Positions 1 through 7,610 of a stretch of DNA of 14,125 nucleotides are shown here, piece by piece. Each line of letters begins with the position of its first letter. The first letter of the stretch is position 1. The stretch spans positions 1-14,125 of the forward strand of contig CAINUM010000046.1 of NCBI GenBank assembly GCA_903853785.1, read 5' to 3'. This DNA comes from Candidatus Magasanikiibacteriota bacterium. GTDB taxonomy: Bacteria; Patescibacteriota; Patescibacteriia; Magasanikbacterales; GWA2-37-8. A model generated the notes under the pieces. It was not told the DNA's origin. It did not search any database and saw nothing but the letters and a program-made list of their open reading frames with translations. The translations under genes and the position numbers were made by a program.

Positions 1-1
1 C

Positions 2-211
2 AAATTATTTAAAAAAATAAATATTGTTATTCCAAAAACAAATTGGGTATATTTAACTTTACCAATCGGCATTTTAGTTCATATACTAGTAGGAAAATTT
101 ACACCAATGACCAAAAACTTTTTGGATCTAAACAGCAACTATATTTTAAAAATATTAATATTGGTTTTGCTCTTCCTAGGATTAAGAAATATTAAGAGAT
201 TAAAAAAATGA
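2..211 (+). CDS. C-terminal end of a small membrane protein (partial at left edge)
   Basis: An open frame enters from the left edge and runs for 69 codons to a TGA. The visible part has two hydrophobic segments, about residues 16-30 and 48-61 of the fragment, separated by a short polar loop containing GKFTPMTKNF, and ends in a basic tail (RNIKRLKK). This predicts an integral membrane protein with a cytoplasmic, positively charged C terminus. The TGA overlaps the ATG of the following NUDIX gene as ATGA, an arrangement typical of translationally coupled neighbours in one operon, and this supports the frame being real. The N terminus lies outside the window. I do not recognise the family and assign no function. 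It is the only gene here that ends in TGA. Confidence 0.6.
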   Translation, partial: KLFKKINIVIPKTNWVYLTLPIGILVHILVGKFTPMTKNFLDLNSNYILKILILVLLFLGLRNIKRLKK

Positions 212-669
212 AATACGCTACCCTGTGTTATATTAGAAAAAACGGCAAAACACTAATGCTTCATCGTGTAAAAAAAGCCAACGACATGCACGAGGGCAAA
301 TGGAATGGTCTTGGCGGAAAAATGGAAGAGGGTGAAACACCAGAAGAATGTGCGATTCGTGAAGTAAAAGAAGAATGTGGTTTAAACGTAAAAAACCCAA
401 CTTTAAAAGGTTTGCTAACGTTTCCTTTTTTCAGTAAAGGAGAAAGCTGGTATGTGTTTCTTTTTCTAATCAATGAATTTGATGGTGAATTAATAGAATC
501 AAACGAGGGTGATCTAGAATGGATAGACGACGATAAATTATTTGATCTTAATTTGTGGGATGGTGACAAAATTTTCATCAAATGGCTGGATCAGCCAGGT
601 TTTTTCTCCGGTAAATTTTTATATAAAGACGGAGTACTAACCGAACACGGTTTTGAAAACCACAAATAA
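208..669 (+). CDS. NUDIX hydrolase, MutT/MTH1-like (probable 8-oxo-dGTP or related nucleotide diphosphatase)
   Basis: A 153-residue protein with a perfect NUDIX box GX5EX7REUXEEXGU at residues 37-59 (G37, E43, R51-E52, E55-E56, G58), which binds Mg2+ and hydrolyses a nucleoside diphosphate linked to another moiety. The stretch GKWNGLGGK at 30-38 closely matches the GRWNGFGGK of human MTH1, including the base-contacting Asn33. Trp117 and Asp120 also fall where MTH1, as I recall it, has Trp117 and Asp119/Asp120, the purine-binding residues. This favours sanitation of oxidised purine nucleotides over ADP-ribose or Nad hydrolysis, although NUDIX substrates are hard to predict. The ATG overlaps the upstream TGA by four bases, and the amidohydrolase gene starts five bases after the stop, so all three are probably cotranscribed. 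The start is supported by the overlap and by MTH1-like length (156 residues). Confidence 0.9.
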   Translation: MKYATLCYIRKNGKTLMLHRVKKANDMHEGKWNGLGGKMEEGETPEECAIREVKEECGLNVKNPTLKGLLTFPFFSKGESWYVFLFLINEFDGELIESNEGDLEWIDDDKLFDLNLWDGDKIFIKWLDQPGFFSGKFLYKDGVLTEHGFENHK

Positions 670-674
670 TTAAT

Positions 675-1490
675 ATGGATAAATTACAAATCATAGACAT
701 TCACACCCATATTTATAACAAGAAAAATTGGGAATCATACAAAAAGAAAAACAAAGGACAGGTGAGCAAAGCGATAGTCCTAGCTTGGTACCATAAAAAT
801 AATTATGGTTTTCCTTGCGTCAGTGATTTGGTAAAGTTTACATCCAACGAAACAAATCTTTTCGCTATCGGTAGTATTGACCTAAAAGCAAATTTAAAGA
901 CACAAATATCATTACACGACAAATTGTTCAAAGAAAATAATATTGTTGGCATAAAATTATACCCTGGTTACCAACATTTTTATCCAACCGATAAAAAAGT
1001 CCTACAAATCGCTAAACTTTGTGAAAAATATAACAAACCACTCGTTTTCCATTCTGGTGATTTTTACGACCAAGAAGGTACTGCCCTGCTCAAATACTCG
1101 CACCCAATATATATCGATGAACTCGCCAGTCTTTGTCCAAATACTAAAATTGTAATTTCTCACTTTGGTTTTCCATATCAAATGGAGACGGCTAATGTAG
1201 TTTCTAAAAATAAAAATGTTTTTACTGATATTTCTGGAACTATCGACGGTGGAGATAAAACACCCAAAGAAACTGATGAATTGACTAAACAATACATTTT
1301 CGATTTGAAAAGAGTATTTAATTATTATCCAAATGTAAAAGCCAAAACTATGTTTGGTACGGATTATGCCGGAGAAGAATATCCTTTGAACCAGATAACA
1401 CCATACATTGAAGTTATTAAGAAAACCATGAATAAAAATGAACAGGCCAATTCTTTGTATCAACTTGCCCAGCAAATATATTTTGAGTAA
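675..1490 (+). CDS. Amidohydrolase-2 family metal-dependent hydrolase
   Basis: A 271-residue TIM-barrel type hydrolase of the amidohydrolase superfamily (amidohydrolase_2-like). The expected metal-site residues are in order: the HxH pair H10-T-H12 at the end of the first strand, H126 in VFHSGD, H163 in ISHFGFP, and D230 in MFGTDYAG. K94 in GIKLYPGYQ occupies the strand-4 region but is not proof of a carboxylated lysine. Relatives include gamma-resorcylate decarboxylase-like enzymes, lactone hydrolases and many uncharacterised proteins, so neither substrate nor reaction (hydrolysis or decarboxylation) can be named. There is no signal peptide, so it should be cytosolic. It follows the NUDIX gene by five bases and precedes the kinase-like gene by 22, fitting one operon. 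The start places the HxH motif ten residues in, as usual for this family. Confidence 0.85.
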   Translation: MDKLQIIDIHTHIYNKKNWESYKKKNKGQVSKAIVLAWYHKNNYGFPCVSDLVKFTSNETNLFAIGSIDLKANLKTQISLHDKLFKENNIVGIKLYPGYQHFYPTDKKVLQIAKLCEKYNKPLVFHSGDFYDQEGTALLKYSHPIYIDELASLCPNTKIVISHFGFPYQMETANVVSKNKNVFTDISGTIDGGDKTPKETDELTKQYIFDLKRVFNYYPNVKAKTMFGTDYAGEEYPLNQITPYIEVIKKTMNKNEQANSLYQLAQQIYFE

Positions 1491-1512
1491 TTTTAAAAAA
1501 TAATTTTATTAT

Positions 1513-2064
1513 ATGTCCGAACCAGGTGCACACCCAGACCATATCCATCAAAAAATCGAATTTTCCTTTGATGACGGTTTAAAGCAAATTACAGAAAAAA
1601 CAAAAATACTTCTCAATACTCAAGATTATGTGGTAATTTCTATTGCCGGTCCATTATCCGATGATACTAATGTTGGAAAAACGACCATTGGTAATAGAGT
1701 CGCTCAAGAGTTAATCATTCAAGACATACCTCATGTTGTGGTGAGCGATGTTGAACAACTTTCAAATCCAAACAACGTACTATTACTAAAACACAGACAA
1801 GAAGAAGCAGGTTCACAAAAAGGAGTAGTTATTTTAAGTGCTTCCATAAGTCCAAGCGGCGAAAATTCAAAAGAAGCAATGGAAAAATTTAGTCTACACA
1901 AAGATGTTGAATTAAAAAAACAAGCAGATAAAATCGGCTTGTCTTTGGATAAAATTGATATCAAAGTTTTTATATATAGAGCCGATCGTCCAATCACTCC
2001 AAACGACCGTGAATTTGCTGACGTGATAATAAATAATGAAGGTGCGGAAAACAAAATTAAATAA
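1513..2064 (+). CDS. P-loop kinase-like protein with an atypical, extended Walker A loop
   Basis: A 183-residue protein with a hydrophobic strand VVISIAG (40-46) leading into PLSDDTNVGKTT (47-58). The GKTT end of a Walker A motif is present, but the first glycine of GxxxxGKT is replaced by Asp50 and the loop from Gly46 to Gly55 is longer than usual. Further along are a second strand ending in Asp79 (HVVVSDVEQL), a strand VVILSAS (105-111), and FIYRADRP (153-160) followed by FADVIINNEG (168-177). The last resembles the ADVIIDN-type end of uridine kinase and dephospho-CoA kinase. I infer a small-molecule kinase or related NTPase, with substrate unknown. There is no clear Shine-Dalgarno site. 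It is the last plus-strand gene of the cluster and meets the radical SAM gene tail to tail with a three-base gap. Confidence 0.6.
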   Translation: MSEPGAHPDHIHQKIEFSFDDGLKQITEKTKILLNTQDYVVISIAGPLSDDTNVGKTTIGNRVAQELIIQDIPHVVVSDVEQLSNPNNVLLLKHRQEEAGSQKGVVILSASISPSGENSKEAMEKFSLHKDVELKKQADKIGLSLDKIDIKVFIYRADRPITPNDREFADVIINNEGAENKIK

Positions 2065-2067
2065 ATA

Positions 2068-2883
2068 TTATTCAAACGGTTTTTCCTTAGTAAAATCCGG
2101 GATCATCACCGCTCCACTATCTTCGCCCTGAATCCAGCCGTTTTCAAAACCCAAGTCAATCAAGTGTTGATACACATTATTCCATTCTTCATTATTTACC
2201 CCGCGCATTAGCTCGGGGTATTTTGTTAAATCATTGAGCGGGTAATACTGGCGCATCAAGCTTATATGCAATCGAATATCGATACCCGCCAAAATATCTA
2301 AAACTTTCAAACTATTATCAATATTGTTTGGTAGCACCAAATGACGCACCACTACCCCTCGTTCTCCCAAACCATTTATATCGGTTTTAAATTTTCCTAC
2401 TTGCCACAACATTTCTTTAATAGCTATTTGAGCCGCCGCAGAATAATTTTTTATTCCTGAATATTTATATCCTAGCTCATCGTCGCCATATTTAAAATCT
2501 GGTACATAAATATCCACCAATCCGTTCATATTACGAATCAACTGTTTCGGTTCAAAAGCGTTGGAATTCCACATTACAGGAATTTTTAACCCCTGTGATT
2601 TAGCGATTTCCACCGCTTCTTTAATTTGTTTCCACCAAAGTGTTGGGGTCACAAGATCAATATTGATCGCTCCCTGATTTTGAAGTCCCAACATTATATT
2701 AGCCAACTCTTCTACCGAATAATCTTGTCCAAGACCACACTGTGAAATCTGAACATTCTGACAAAAAACACAATGCAAATTACATTTACTAAAAAATATT
2801 CCGCCTGCTCCTTGGTTTTGATCTCCAACTAGCGGCGGTTCTTCGCCAAAATGTTTTCCATGCCATCCAATTTTTATTTGCAT
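2068..2883 (-). CDS. Radical SAM protein, PflX-like (COG1313 type)
   Basis: A 271-residue radical SAM protein with the CxxxCxxC iron-sulphur motif C34-NLH-C38-VF-C41 in GGIFFSKCNLHCVFCQN. It is preceded by HFGEEPPLVG and followed by NIDLVTPTLWW; together with the late YPELMRGVNNEEW segment these match the PflX group related to pyruvate formate-lyase activating enzymes. The family should cleave S-adenosylmethionine to a 5'-deoxyadenosyl radical; its target is unknown, and no glycyl-radical enzyme is seen in the window. The protein begins almost directly at HFGEEP, whereas many PflX members that I recall have a Cys-rich N-terminal segment before it, so this is a short form. It starts five bases after the uvrA stop on the same strand and is probably its operon partner. 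There is no clear Shine-Dalgarno site. Confidence 0.85.
   Translation of the reverse strand: MQIKIGWHGKHFGEEPPLVGDQNQGAGGIFFSKCNLHCVFCQNVQISQCGLGQDYSVEELANIMLGLQNQGAINIDLVTPTLWWKQIKEAVEIAKSQGLKIPVMWNSNAFEPKQLIRNMNGLVDIYVPDFKYGDDELGYKYSGIKNYSAAAQIAIKEMLWQVGKFKTDINGLGERGVVVRHLVLPNNIDNSLKVLDILAGIDIRLHISLMRQYYPLNDLTKYPELMRGVNNEEWNNVYQHLIDLGFENGWIQGEDSGAVMIPDFTKEKPFE
2197..2227 (+). terminator. Possible intrinsic terminator of the left operon, inside the opposing radical SAM gene
   Basis: On the plus strand TACCCCG (2197-2203) pairs perfectly with CGGGGTA (2214-2220). A short inner GC pair can form around an ATTA loop, and TTTTGTT follows at once. It lies about 130 bases past the stop of the kinase-like gene, within the coding sequence of the convergent gene, where a terminator would be needed because the genes are only three bases apart. 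The same bases encode a family-conserved stretch (YPELMR) of the radical SAM protein, so the palindrome could be accidental. Confidence 0.35.
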
Positions 2884-2888
2884 AAAAA

Positions 2889-5438
2889 TTATTTCAATAT
2901 TCTTTTCAAATAATGCCCTGTAAAACTTCCGGCTTTGCGAGCGACTTCTTCGGGCGTACCGTCCGCTACCAATTCACCACCTTTATCTCCACCTTCAGGG
3001 CCTAAATCAATTAGCCAATCAGCGCATTTAATAACATCGAGATTATGCTCAATTACGAGGACTGTATTTCCTTGGTTCACTAATCTTTGCAAGACTGAAA
3101 CTAGTTTTTTTACATCGTCATAGTGCAAACCAGTAGTTGGTTCATCAAGTAAATATAAGGTCTTGGTAGTTCCATGTTTAGAGAGTTCACGGGATAATTT
3201 AATTCGTTGAGCTTCACCACCAGATAGTGTGGTGGCACTTTGACCTAGAGTCAAATAATCTAGTCCGACTTCATTTAGCATTTTCAATTTATCATAAATC
3301 ATTGGAATGTCTTTGAAAAATACTTCTGCATCTTCCACTGTCATTGCGAGCACGTCGGCAATATTTTTTTCTTTGAAAAACACTTGGAGTGTTTCTTGGT
3401 TAAACCTTTTTCCTTTACATACTTCGCAAACAACTTGAACACTCGGTAAAAAATGCATTTCGATTTCAAGAACACCTTTGCCTTCACAATTTTCACAACG
3501 TCCGCCAGGTACATTAAAACTAAATCTACCTAATTTAAAACCACGAATACGCGCTTCGGCGGTGGCGGCAAATAGATCACGAATATGATCAAAGGCCTTC
3601 GTATAGGTCGCGGGATTACTGCGTGATGTTCGGCCAATAGATCCTTGATCAATAGTGATTAAATTATCCAAATATTCCGTACCAGTAATACTTTTGCAAC
3701 TCACCGGTTTATCGAGACGAAACATTTTGTTCACTATCGCCTGTCTCAGTACTCGATGCATCAAAGTAGATTTACCCGAACCAGACACACCAGTTAGACA
3801 AACCAAACGGCGTAAAGGAATCTCGACATCGAGATTTTTTAAATTATGTTCATACGCCCCTTTTATTTTTAATTTTGGAGTATCGTTTCCTACAGCTTTC
3901 CTATCTTCTGGTCCCTTTATTTTTAATTCGCCACGCAAATATTTTCCAGTCAAAGATTTGATTGGATCGCCAATGACTTTACAATTAAAAAATTCTTTAG
4001 CATTTTTTTCTTTACCAAGTAAAACACTCACCGGACCTGAAAACACTACTTCCCCTCCGTGCTTTCCAGCGGCTGGACCGATATCTACTATCCAATCACT
4101 TTCAAGGATTGTATCTTCATCGTGCTCAACGGTAATAATAGTATTTCCAGCATCACAAAGACTACGCAGCGTTTTTACCAATTGATCATTATCACGTTGA
4201 TGCAAACCAATCGTCGGCTCATCAAGCACATATAGTGCACCCACGAGTCGTGTACCCACCTGAGACGCCAAACGAATGCGTTGCGCTTCACCGCCTGACA
4301 ATGTACCAGCTGTACGATTCATAGTAAGGTAATGCAAACCAACATCAAACATGAATTGCAAACGGTTGTTGATCTCTCTACTTACCATTCCCGCAATCTC
4401 TCGTTCCTTTTCTGCCAGATTCATATCGAGCTCGGCAAACCATTCACGCGCATCGCGAATATTCATCTGTACTATTTCCCAAATATTTTTATCATTTACT
4501 TTTACACTCAGAGCGGTATTATTCAATCTTTTACCCTGACATTTTGGACAAATTTCTTCACTGAAAACTTCTTTGGTGCCAAGCCCAGTACAAGCCTCAC
4601 AATATCCATATGGACTGTTAAAGCTAAAAAGACGTGGCTCAATTTCTGGAAAAGAAAATCCATCTTTTGGACAAGAATACTCGGTAGAAAAAATCTGTTC
4701 GTGATTATCTGCAAAAATTACCGTACACAATCCATTACTCAGATCGACAGATTTCGCAATCGCTTCACTCAGACGCTGGTCTTCCAAAGTAGCCAAAGGA
4801 ATTTTATCTACCACTACTTCGATAGTGTGTTTATTATTTTTAGACAAAATAATTCTTTCTTTCAAGCTATACATTTTTCCGTCCACTCTTACTTCTAGAA
4901 AACCAGAATTATAAACATCATAAAGCATTTGGTAATACTCCCCTTTACGTCCGCGCACCACCGGTGACAAAAATACCAATTCACCTTTTTTTGTTTTATC
5001 TGATTTTATTTTTTTCAAAATTTGATCTTTCATTTCATCCACTGTCATCTTTTCGATTTTGGTACCACATTCTGGACAATGAGGATGACCGACACGCGCA
5101 AACAGAACACGAAGATAATCGTAAATTTCCGTGATAGTAGCGACAGTTGAACGTGGATTGGCGCTATGTGCTTTTTGATCAATAGAAATCGCCGGCGACA
5201 ACCCTTCGATCTCATCGACATCTGGTTTTTGCATACCGCCCAAAAACTGACGGGCATAAGCCGACAATGATTCTATATAGCGACGTTGTCCCTCGGCAAA
5301 AATAGTATCAAATGCCAAAGAAGATTTACCGGATCCAGACAGTCCGGTAAAGACGATCATTTTGTTGCGTGGCAATTCTAAAGAAATGTTCTTTAGATTG
5401 TGTTCGCGCGCACCTTTAATTACGATTTTATCTTGCAT
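2889..5438 (-). CDS. uvrA: UvrABC excinuclease subunit A, short form lacking the insertion domain
   Basis: UvrA is the dimeric ABC-type ATPase that finds bulky DNA lesions and loads UvrB in nucleotide excision repair. Both ATPase modules are complete: Walker A TGLSGSGKSS (31-40) and TGVSGSGKST (549-558), signatures LSGGEAQR (380-387 and 738-745), and Walker B LYVLDEP (402-408) and LYLLDEP (761-767). The UvrB-binding region (about 125-250) is present. The C-terminal zinc finger is intact (C648, C651, C671, C674). The protein has 849 residues against about 940 in E. coli. The difference maps between TGLGTKEVF (284-292) and the CPKC at 297-300, where other UvrAs carry an insertion domain of roughly 100 residues. 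In the first zinc finger the second cysteine is Asp259 (CPKD, 256-259; partners C280 and C283). It has its own promoter and precedes the radical SAM gene. Confidence 0.97.
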   Translation of the reverse strand: MQDKIVIKGAREHNLKNISLELPRNKMIVFTGLSGSGKSSLAFDTIFAEGQRRYIESLSAYARQFLGGMQKPDVDEIEGLSPAISIDQKAHSANPRSTVATITEIYDYLRVLFARVGHPHCPECGTKIEKMTVDEMKDQILKKIKSDKTKKGELVFLSPVVRGRKGEYYQMLYDVYNSGFLEVRVDGKMYSLKERIILSKNNKHTIEVVVDKIPLATLEDQRLSEAIAKSVDLSNGLCTVIFADNHEQIFSTEYSCPKDGFSFPEIEPRLFSFNSPYGYCEACTGLGTKEVFSEEICPKCQGKRLNNTALSVKVNDKNIWEIVQMNIRDAREWFAELDMNLAEKEREIAGMVSREINNRLQFMFDVGLHYLTMNRTAGTLSGGEAQRIRLASQVGTRLVGALYVLDEPTIGLHQRDNDQLVKTLRSLCDAGNTIITVEHDEDTILESDWIVDIGPAAGKHGGEVVFSGPVSVLLGKEKNAKEFFNCKVIGDPIKSLTGKYLRGELKIKGPEDRKAVGNDTPKLKIKGAYEHNLKNLDVEIPLRRLVCLTGVSGSGKSTLMHRVLRQAIVNKMFRLDKPVSCKSITGTEYLDNLITIDQGSIGRTSRSNPATYTKAFDHIRDLFAATAEARIRGFKLGRFSFNVPGGRCENCEGKGVLEIEMHFLPSVQVVCEVCKGKRFNQETLQVFFKEKNIADVLAMTVEDAEVFFKDIPMIYDKLKMLNEVGLDYLTLGQSATTLSGGEAQRIKLSRELSKHGTTKTLYLLDEPTTGLHYDDVKKLVSVLQRLVNQGNTVLVIEHNLDVIKCADWLIDLGPEGGDKGGELVADGTPEEVARKAGSFTGHYLKRILK

Positions 5439-5449
5439 AATTTTAGCTT

Positions 5450-5486
5450 AAAACGACAAAAGCCCCTGGAAACGTTTTCCTAGGGG
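5450..5486 (-). terminator. Hairpin with U-rich tail in the uvrB-uvrA gap (terminator or uvrA attenuator)
   Basis: Read on the minus strand, CCCCT (5486-5482) pairs with AGGGG (5467-5463). After one bulged A, GGAAA pairs with TTTCC around an ACG loop, giving ten base pairs in all. The tail CTTTTGTCGTTTT follows directly. It can end uvrB transcripts about 55 bases past the uvrB stop. Because it lies downstream of the uvrA promoter, it would also sit in the uvrA leader. The T-tract is interrupted, so partial read-through is plausible. Confidence 0.6.
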
Positions 5487-5507
5487 GTATCATTAATTTA
5501 TAGCGAT

Positions 5508-5536
5508 ATATTACCAATTTTGTATGAGATTGTCAA
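5508..5536 (-). promoter_or_regulatory. Near-consensus sigma70-type promoter of uvrA
   Basis: On the minus strand the -35 element TTGACA (5536-5531) is a perfect consensus, the spacer is exactly 17 bases, and the -10 element TAATAT (5513-5508) matches TATAAT at four of six positions. Transcription should start near 5501, giving a leader of about 60 bases before the uvrA ATG at 5438. The promoter begins four bases past the uvrB stop codon. I see no obvious LexA-type operator overlapping it. Confidence 0.75.
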
Positions 5537-5540
5537 CCGA

Positions 5541-7586
5541 TTATTTTTTCACTTCTTCTTTTTTTCTCAATACCAAATTGTGAATCTCATCTCGCAAGAT
5601 CGCTGCCAACTCGAATTCGAGTCCTTTGGCCGCTTCACGCATCTGTTTTTCTTTTTCTTTGATTATTACATCTAGCGGTCTTGCATCTCCTAGCGTATCC
5701 AGCTTGGTGATTTCCGCCAACCTATCCTTTCCCCTCTTCTTTGTTTTCTTATTTGGATCACGAGTGATGCCAAATTCTTCCAAAATATTACGAATAGTTT
5801 TTTCAATTGTTTTTGGGGTGATGCCGTGTTCTTTGTTGTATGCCAATTGAATCTTACGACGACGCTCGGTTTCACTCATCGCCTTTTTCATCGAACCGGT
5901 AATATTGTCTGCATACAAAATAACCTGACCATTTACATTACGAGCTGCACGACCAATCGTCTGGATCAAACTCACTTCACTACGCAAGAAACCTTCTTTA
6001 TCCGCATCGAGTATCGCCACCAGCGAAACTTCCGGCATATCCAAACCTTCACGCAAAAGGTTAACCCCGACAATGACATCAATTTCACCACGGCGCAACG
6101 ATGTAATAATTTCAATACGTTCGAGTGTATCGATATCACTATGTAAATATTTTACTTTTACTTTTTTCTTTTCTAAATATTCACTTAAATCCTCGGCCAT
6201 TTTTTTGGTCAAAGTGGTTACCAATATTCTTTCGTTTACTTTAATTCGCTGATCAATACGAATCATCAAATCTTCAATTTGAGACAAAACTTTTCCTTTA
6301 CCAGTTACAGGACAAACAATAATCTCTGGATCAATAAGACCAGTTGGACGTACCACCTGTTCTACCACCTGTTGACTGTTTTGAATTTCAAAAATAGTTG
6401 GTGTGGCTGAAACATATACCATCTGTTTGGTACGTTCTTCGAACTCATCATATTTGAGCGGACGATTGTCACTGGCACTTGGCAATCTAAATCCGTGATC
6501 TATCAAAATATCTTTACGTGCTTTATCACCAAAATACATACCGCGAATTTGTGGTATGGTCACATGTGATTCATCTACTACTGTGAGAAAATCAGGATCG
6601 CAATGCAAAAAATAATCTAGCAATGTAAACGCCGGCTGTCCTGGAATACGTCCGTCAAAATGTCGAGAATAGTTTTCGATGCCACCACAGTATCCCAAGT
6701 TTTTTATTAATTCCAAATCATAATTCACCCGACGTTTCAATCTTTCCGCTTCGAGCAATTTTCCTTGTAATTCAAATTCTTTTAGTCTGGCTTCAAGTTC
6801 TGCTCGTATTGCCTCAAACGCCCTCTCCTTCACCGCCGGACTCGCCACATAATGTTTGGCTGGGAAAAACCATACATCTTCTTGTTCACGCTCTACTTTT
6901 CTAGTTACCGGATCTAAGCGTTCAATTTTCTCAATCTTATCGGTAATTTCAAAACGATAAATTTTTTCTTCGTTAACAGGAATGATTTCAAACACTTGTC
7001 CGGTCATGCGAAAATGCCCGCGTGCCAAATCACTATTAGTGCGCTCGAACTGCATCTCGATCAATTTTTCCATCATACCACGTCGGTCCAAGTTTTCTCC
7101 CACACGCAAATGCAATACTGTCTGTTCATATTCTTTTGGCGAACCAAGATTGTAAATCGCGGACACCGAAGCCACCACGATAACATCTTTTCTAGACAAC
7201 AAAGCTTGCGTACAAGCATGACGCAACCTATCGATTTCTTCGTTGATCATCGCCTCTTTTTCAATATAGGTATCAGTATGAGGCATATATGCTTCCGGCT
7301 GATAATAATCATAAAAAGAAACAAAATACTCCACTACATTGTCCGGAAATAATTCACGAAATTCATTACAAAGTTGAGCGGCTAAAGTTTTGTTGTGAGC
7401 AATCACCAAAGTAGGTTTCTGTGTTTGTTCGATCACATTGGCCACAGTAAATGTTTTACCCGAACCAGTAACACCAAGCAGAGTTTGTTTAGCAAACCCT
7501 TTATTTACTCCAGCCACCAATTGTTCAATCGCTTTAGGCTGATCACCCGCTGGTGACATTTTAGATTTTATTTTGAATTTAGACAT
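5541..7586 (-). CDS. uvrB: UvrABC excinuclease subunit B
   Basis: UvrB is the DNA-damage verification helicase that UvrA loads and that recruits the UvrC nuclease. The 681-residue protein matches the normal family length (673 in E. coli). In order it shows Walker A GVTGSGKT (38-45), the tyrosine-rich beta-hairpin SFYDYYQPEAYMPHTDTY (90-107) that clamps one DNA strand, the DExH-like box VVDESH (336-341), the motifs VYVSATP (390-396) and LHSDIDTLER (481-490), the arginine-finger motif QTIGRAARN (542-550), and a C-terminal UVR domain (about 637-672, EKEKQMREAAKGLEFELAA) that binds UvrC. No key residue appears to be missing. It lies 24 bases downstream of the MFS gene and upstream of uvrA on the same strand. 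It could be read from the upstream operon, from its own weak promoter, or both. Confidence 0.98.
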   Translation of the reverse strand: MSKFKIKSKMSPAGDQPKAIEQLVAGVNKGFAKQTLLGVTGSGKTFTVANVIEQTQKPTLVIAHNKTLAAQLCNEFRELFPDNVVEYFVSFYDYYQPEAYMPHTDTYIEKEAMINEEIDRLRHACTQALLSRKDVIVVASVSAIYNLGSPKEYEQTVLHLRVGENLDRRGMMEKLIEMQFERTNSDLARGHFRMTGQVFEIIPVNEEKIYRFEITDKIEKIERLDPVTRKVEREQEDVWFFPAKHYVASPAVKERAFEAIRAELEARLKEFELQGKLLEAERLKRRVNYDLELIKNLGYCGGIENYSRHFDGRIPGQPAFTLLDYFLHCDPDFLTVVDESHVTIPQIRGMYFGDKARKDILIDHGFRLPSASDNRPLKYDEFEERTKQMVYVSATPTIFEIQNSQQVVEQVVRPTGLIDPEIIVCPVTGKGKVLSQIEDLMIRIDQRIKVNERILVTTLTKKMAEDLSEYLEKKKVKVKYLHSDIDTLERIEIITSLRRGEIDVIVGVNLLREGLDMPEVSLVAILDADKEGFLRSEVSLIQTIGRAARNVNGQVILYADNITGSMKKAMSETERRRKIQLAYNKEHGITPKTIEKTIRNILEEFGITRDPNKKTKKRGKDRLAEITKLDTLGDARPLDVIIKEKEKQMREAAKGLEFELAAILRDEIHNLVLRKKEEVKK

Positions 7587-7603
7587 GTACTTAAACTACC
7601 ACT

Positions 7604-7609
7604 ATTATA
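7604..7609 (-). promoter_or_regulatory. Possible -10 element for uvrB
   Basis: A perfect TATAAT on the minus strand lies in the short gap between the MFS gene and uvrB, so transcription would start about 10 bases before the uvrB ATG. There is no convincing -35 at 16-18 bases, and the sequence is A+T-rich enough for chance matches, so this remains tentative. Confidence 0.3.
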
Positions 7610-7610
7610 A

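Noticed and set aside
4332..4898. A 188-codon open frame on the plus strand opposite uvrA
   Set aside because: It lies fully inside uvrA, has no family resemblance or initiation signal, and its codons mirror those of the conserved uvrA frame.
2889..5438. The short UvrA as a frameshifted or broken gene
   Set aside because: The frame is continuous and both ATPase modules, both signatures and the C-terminal zinc finger are intact, so a natural domain loss is more likely.
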